This document shows, one piece after another, positions 60,341 through 64,000 of a DNA stretch of 64,000 nt; position 1 is the stretch's first letter, and each line of letters begins with the position of its first letter. The translations under genes and the position numbers were made by a program. The DNA is from Desulfarculaceae bacterium (GTDB lineage Bacteria; Desulfobacterota; Desulfarculia; Desulfarculales; Desulfarculaceae), in NCBI GenBank assembly GCA_020444545.1, contig JAHLKT010000004.1, forward strand, positions 558,001-622,000, read 5' to 3'. The notes below the pieces were generated by a model. It saw only the letters and a program-made list of their open reading frames with translations. It was not told where the DNA came from and did no database searches.

Positions 60341-61720
60341 CTACATCACCAGCTCGAAGCTCGTCTCCGGGTCGTCGCGGTCCTTGCGGTCCAGCAAAGC
60401 ATTTAGGATCTTCTCCAGCAGCCGGATGCCGCCCTTGTAGCCCACGGTGGGGAAGTACTGGTGCCCCTGGCGGTCCAGGATGGGGAAGCCCCAGCGCACC
60501 AGGGGGATGTCCTCGTCGCGGGCCATGTACTTGAGGTAGGTGTTGCCGATGAGCATATCCACCGGCTCGTTCTTGATCCACTGGTGCAAGAGGAACATGT
60601 CCGCGTTCTGGTCGCACTTCACGTTGACCTCGTAGGGCAGATCCGCGGTGAGCTCCCGGATGCGCTTTTCAAAGGCCTTGCCCGGCGTGCCGCTCACCAC
60701 GTGGACGGGCCACATATCGATGGACACCAGGAACTCGGTCATAGCGATGAGCTGGTCCGGGTCGCCGGCCAGGGCCACCTTCTTGTGGAAGAAGTACTGG
60801 TGCATGTCGCTGATCATGTCCACCAGCTGGCCGCGCTCGTGGGTCACCTCCTCGGGCACGCTCACCCCGGCGATGATGCGCAGGGCGTCCACGAAGCGGT
60901 CGGTGGCCATGAGGCCTATGGGGATGTCCAGCACCCGGCAAGGGACCTTGTGGTTGGTGTCCAGATAGCGGGCCGCGTCTGCGCTGCACCACTCGCCCAT
61001 GGCCAGGGTGCCGATGGAATCGCCGGCGCTCTTGAGCGCGTCGATGGTGACCCCGCCTTCGGGGAACATCTTGTATTCGCCGGACAGGGGGCCGTTCAAG
61101 ATGCCCGAGGTGTCGGGGAACAGGATGATCTCCACCCCGATGAGCCCGGCCAGGCGCTTGATCTCCTCCATGTCGGCCGGCTCCACCCAGCCGGGGATGA
61201 TGTTCACCTTGCCGTTCTTCTTGCCCGTGTGCTCGGCCTTCATGGCCATGCCCTTGACCATGTTGGAGAAGCCGGTCACGTGGCTGCCCACGTAGCTGGG
61301 GGTGTTGGCGTAGATGACGTCTTTGCCCTTGGGGATCTTGCCGTCCTTGGTGGCCTTGTCCACGATCTGGGGCAAATCGTCGCCGATGGTCTCGGACAGG
61401 CAGGTGGTGTGCACCGCCACCACCTCGGGCTCGTAAACCGTGAAGATGTTGTCGAGGGCCTGCAACAGGTTGGCCTGCCCGCCGAAGACGGATGCCCCCT
61501 CGGTGAAGGAGCTGGTGCCCGCGCTGATGGGCTCCTTGTAGTGGCGTGTCAAGGTGCTGCGGTGATAGGCGCAGCAGCCCTGGGAGCCGTGGCTGTGGGG
61601 CAGGCAGCCGTGCACCCCCAGCGCGGCGTACATGGCGCCGATGGGCTGGCAGGTCTTGGCCGGGTTGATGGTCAGAGCGTGGCGCTCGGCTATCTTTTCG
61701 GGCGTGTGTCTAAGCAGCAT
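60341..61720 (-). CDS. nifK: NifK, MoFe nitrogenase beta subunit (short type)
   Basis: 459 residues. P-cluster ligands lie in TCQPIGAMYAALGVHGCLPHSHGSQGCCAYHR, with CLSETIGDDLPQI further on. It lacks the N-terminal extension of about 60 residues found in Azotobacter-type NifK, as in the Clostridium form. It pairs with the long NifD next to it. Confidence 0.96.
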   Translation of the reverse strand: MLLRHTPEKIAERHALTINPAKTCQPIGAMYAALGVHGCLPHSHGSQGCCAYHRSTLTRHYKEPISAGTSSFTEGASVFGGQANLLQALDNIFTVYEPEVVAVHTTCLSETIGDDLPQIVDKATKDGKIPKGKDVIYANTPSYVGSHVTGFSNMVKGMAMKAEHTGKKNGKVNIIPGWVEPADMEEIKRLAGLIGVEIILFPDTSGILNGPLSGEYKMFPEGGVTIDALKSAGDSIGTLAMGEWCSADAARYLDTNHKVPCRVLDIPIGLMATDRFVDALRIIAGVSVPEEVTHERGQLVDMISDMHQYFFHKKVALAGDPDQLIAMTEFLVSIDMWPVHVVSGTPGKAFEKRIRELTADLPYEVNVKCDQNADMFLLHQWIKNEPVDMLIGNTYLKYMARDEDIPLVRWGFPILDRQGHQYFPTVGYKGGIRLLEKILNALLDRKDRDDPETSFELVM

Positions 61721-61747
61721 GGCTCTTGTCCTTGGTCTCGCCGGGCG

Positions 61748-63388
61748 TTATTCCCAAACGTAGGTTGCCGAGAGTTCGGGGTTCTCCTGCCAGGGGGCCT
61801 TCATGTAGCCCCAGACCTTGCTGTTCACCAGGCGGTCGATCTCGCGGTAGAAGTTGATGGCTCCCTGGAATCCGGCGTAGGGCCCGCCCGAGTCGTAGGA
61901 ATGGAGCTGCTTCATGGGGATGCCCAGCTTCTGGATGGAGAACTTCTCCTTGATGCCCGCGCAGAAGATGTCGGGCTTGAGAAGCTCCACCAGCTGTTCG
62001 GCCTCGTACTGGTTGAGGTCGTCGATGACCATGGTCCCGTTTTCCATGTCCGGGATCATGCCCTCGTAGCCCTTGAACTCCAGGCCGGACTCGGCCAGGG
62101 CCTTGAGCTCATCCTCGCTCTTGCGCGGGGAGTAGAGGCTCTCGTCGGCCTCCACCTCCAGCTCCTCGATGTTGCGGCTGTCCGCGTCCACCTTGAGGTT
62201 GGGGATCACGTGGCGGCCTTCGTAGTCGTCGCGGTGGGCGAACTCGTAGCCCGCGCTGATGGTCTTCATGCCCAGTTCCTTGAACAGTTCCTGGTAGTGA
62301 TGGGCCCGGGAGCCGCCCACGAAGAGCATGGCCGTCTTGCCATCGGTGCGGGGGCGCACCTCCTTGGCCACCGCTTCCACGGCGGGCATTTCCTCGGCGA
62401 TCACCTCCTCCACCCGGTCGATGAGCTCCTGGTCGCCGAAGTACTGGGCTATCTTGCGTAGGCTCTTGGCCGCGGCGCCCGCGCCGATGAAGTTCACCTT
62501 GATCCAGGGGATGCCGTACTTCACCTCGAGCATGTCGGCCACGTAGTTGATGGAGCGGTGGCACATCACCGCGTTCAGGTCGCTGGTGTGGGCACTGGCG
62601 AACTGGTCGTAGGAGCTGTTGCCGCTGAAGGTGGCGTTGTTGGTGATGCCGCACTTGTTCAACAAGCGATCGATCTCAAAGCCGTCGCCGCCGATGTTGT
62701 ACTCGCCCAAGAGGTTGATGCGGTACTTGCCCGGCTTGCCCTCGTCCTTGTTGCCCACCAGGTGCCTGAACACCTGGTTGTTGGCGATGTGGTGCCCGGC
62801 GGACTGAGAAACGCCCTTGTAGCCCTCGCAGGAGAAGGCGAAGACGTTGCAATCGCCCAGCTTCTTCTTCATCTTGGCGGCCACGGCGTGGATGTCGTCG
62901 CCGATGAGCCCCACCGGGCAGGTGGCGAACACGCAGATGCCCTTGGGGTGGAACAGGTCGTAGGCCTCCTGGATGGCCGCTTCCAGCTTTTTCTCGCCCC
63001 CGAAGATGATGTCCTTGTCCTGCATGTCCGTGCTGAAGCAGTAGGTCATGTAGTTCTGGGCATCCGGGGCGGTGGCGTCGGTCTGGTTGCGCCGGGTGAG
63101 CCAGGAGTAGAAGCCGCAGCCGATGGGGCCGTGGGTGATGTTCACGATGTCCCGGGTGGGGCCCATGATCACGCCCTTGCAACCGGCGTAGGTGCAGCCC
63201 CGCATGGTGATGATGCCCGGGATGGTGCGCACGTTGGCGGTGATCTCCGGGGTCTCGTTCTGCAAGGCCTCGTTGATCAGAATCTGCTTGGCGCGCTTGC
63301 GGGCCACCTTGGGGGGATACTTGGTGAGTATCTTTTCCTTGATGACCGCCGGGTCCGCCGGCGCCTTGTTGTCATGGGCTGAAATCAT
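61748..63388 (-). CDS. nifD: NifD, MoFe nitrogenase alpha subunit (long type)
   Basis: 546 residues. P-cluster ligands in GCTYAGCKG, HGPIGCGFYSW and FATCPVGLIGDD; FeMo-co Cys in CHRSINYVADM; the homocitrate-side His in LHSYDSGGPYAGFQGA. An insertion of some 50 residues around LEVEADESLYSPRKSEDELKAL distinguishes the Clostridium/methanogen type from Azotobacter. Nothing points to a vanadium or iron-only form, since no anfG/vnfG lies between D and K. Confidence 0.96.
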   Translation of the reverse strand: MISAHDNKAPADPAVIKEKILTKYPPKVARKRAKQILINEALQNETPEITANVRTIPGIITMRGCTYAGCKGVIMGPTRDIVNITHGPIGCGFYSWLTRRNQTDATAPDAQNYMTYCFSTDMQDKDIIFGGEKKLEAAIQEAYDLFHPKGICVFATCPVGLIGDDIHAVAAKMKKKLGDCNVFAFSCEGYKGVSQSAGHHIANNQVFRHLVGNKDEGKPGKYRINLLGEYNIGGDGFEIDRLLNKCGITNNATFSGNSSYDQFASAHTSDLNAVMCHRSINYVADMLEVKYGIPWIKVNFIGAGAAAKSLRKIAQYFGDQELIDRVEEVIAEEMPAVEAVAKEVRPRTDGKTAMLFVGGSRAHHYQELFKELGMKTISAGYEFAHRDDYEGRHVIPNLKVDADSRNIEELEVEADESLYSPRKSEDELKALAESGLEFKGYEGMIPDMENGTMVIDDLNQYEAEQLVELLKPDIFCAGIKEKFSIQKLGIPMKQLHSYDSGGPYAGFQGAINFYREIDRLVNSKVWGYMKAPWQENPELSATYVWE

Positions 63389-63409
63389 TTCTGCTGTCTC
63401 CCCGCCGTA

Positions 63410-63784
63410 CTAGACGATTGCCTTGGGGCCGATTTCTCCGGTGCGCACCCGGGCCGCGTTGCTGATGGGCAAAACGAAGATCTTGCCGTCGCCGGGCTTG
63501 CCGGTCTGGTTGGTCTCGATGATGGTCCTCACCGCCGGCTCCACGTTGTGATCCGAGACCACCATGGTCAGCATGCGCTTGGAGTAGAGCTTGCCTTTTT
63601 CGCCCAACAGGGCGATGGCCTCCTCGTAGCCCTCGCTGGCCCCGGCCAGGATCTTCACGTCCACCAGCCCCTTGCCGCGTCCCTGACACTCGTGGGCAAA
63701 CATGGAGTCGATGCCGATCTTGGTCAGGGCCTGCTTGGTCTGGTTCATGGTGTTCATGCGCACCACGGCGATGATCTCTTTCAT
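63410..63784 (-). CDS. nifI2: NifI2, PII-like nitrogenase regulator
   Basis: 124 residues. PII fold: MKEIIAVVRMNTMNQTKQAL at the front and GDGKIFVLPISNAARVRTGE near the end, with the T-loop region (about 35-55) altered from GlnB. NifI1/NifI2 inhibit dinitrogenase directly when nitrogen is plentiful and release it in response to 2-oxoglutarate. It overlaps nifI1 by 4 bases. Confidence 0.94.
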   Translation of the reverse strand: MKEIIAVVRMNTMNQTKQALTKIGIDSMFAHECQGRGKGLVDVKILAGASEGYEEAIALLGEKGKLYSKRMLTMVVSDHNVEPAVRTIIETNQTGKPGDGKIFVLPISNAARVRTGEIGPKAIV

Positions 63785-64000
63785 GCCGTGGCCTCGGCTT
63801 CCTCCAGCGGCGCGGTGTCGCAGACCCCGGAGCTGATGGTGTAGACCTCTTCCACCGGGCTTACGAAGATCTTGCCGTCGCCGAAGGCTCCCTTGCCCTT
63901 GGTGCGGGCCGCCTCCATGATGGTCTTGATCACGAACTCCACGTCCTCGTCCTTGACCACGCTCATCAAGAGGGTCTTGGGGATCTCGTCGTAGGTGATC
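63781..64000 (-). CDS. nifI1: NifI1, PII-like regulator (partial at window edge)
   Basis: The frame is open from the right edge (…TYDEIPKTLLMSVVKDEDVEFVIKT) to the stop at 63781, covering the C-terminal 72 residues; the start lies outside the window. GDGKIFVSPVEEVYTISSG is the PII C-terminal signature. It probably follows nifH, which would lie just outside. The ATG at 63969 is internal and not the start. Confidence 0.93.
   Translation of the reverse strand, partial: ITYDEIPKTLLMSVVKDEDVEFVIKTIMEAARTKGKGAFGDGKIFVSPVEEVYTISSGVCDTAPLEEAEATA

Noticed and set aside
61748-63388. Alternative (V or Fe-only) nitrogenase
   Set aside because: No delta-subunit gene between D and K, and nifE/nifN/nifB are present in the Mo-type arrangement.

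Overview
The window reads as the chromosome of a GC-rich, sulfate-reducing, nitrogen-fixing member of the Desulfobacterota (former Deltaproteobacteria). It opens with a complete dsrMKJOP operon and closes with a nif cluster whose gene order (nifI1-nifI2-nifD-nifK...nifE-nifN-nifB) and subunit sizes (short NifK, long NifD) match the nitrogenase type of strict anaerobes. A Desulfarculus-like lineage is my guess, but no rRNA is present to test it.

Layout. 1-5.4 kb: end of an RsbRD-like gene, then dsrMKJOP (membrane menaquinol:DsrC redox complex) and a strong terminator. 5.4-6.5 kb: a small protein made of three 36-residue Cys repeats, a universal stress protein and tRNA-Arg(CCG). 6.6-13.2 kb: an accessory block. 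It starts with an IS3-type transposase remnant beside the tRNA. It continues with a tandem array on the minus strand of 13 intact genes, plus two decayed copies, for small secreted His/Cys-rich proteins that I cannot assign to a known family. It is flanked by a LytTR response regulator/LytS-type kinase pair (13.2-16.1 kb). 16.6-21 kb: a glycyl radical enzyme with an unusual N-terminal SCP2-like domain, its activase and a small secreted protein. 21.4-35.7 kb: a Wsp-like chemosensory operon (CheW, CheR-TPR, CheW, two receptors with near-identical signalling domains, CheA-REC, CheB, REC-GGDEF) followed by a lone receiver and a hybrid kinase; the expected output is cyclic di-GMP. 36-44.7 kb: a catabolic operon (IclR regulator, two acyl-CoA ligases, TAXI-TRAP receptor, DUF1850 protein, TRAP permease, zinc alcohol dehydrogenase), converging with a PrpD/isochorismatase-hydrolase pair. 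47-54.3 kb: an iron uptake locus on the minus strand (zinc ribbon, feoA, feoB, FeoB-associated Cys protein, two further tiny ORFs, LbtU-like porin, lipoprotein), with a DUF2325 gene and a divergent DtxR-family regulator. 54.3-64 kb: nif genes, including an ordinary NifB and a second NifB-like protein that has lost all three radical-SAM cysteines.

How it fits together. Dsr respiration, ferrous iron import and nitrogenase all make heavy demands on Fe-S clusters, and the Fe locus lies directly beside nif. The feo promoter and the DUF2325 promoter share an extended, gapless motif overlapping their -10 regions, which suggests one iron-responsive regulator, plausibly the DtxR-family gene next door.

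The best candidates for undescribed biology are the secreted-protein array with its adjacent two-component system, the cysteine-less NifB paralogue, the three-repeat Cys protein beside dsr, the SCP2-glycyl radical fusion, and the sub-60-residue metal-ligand proteins in the feo operon.
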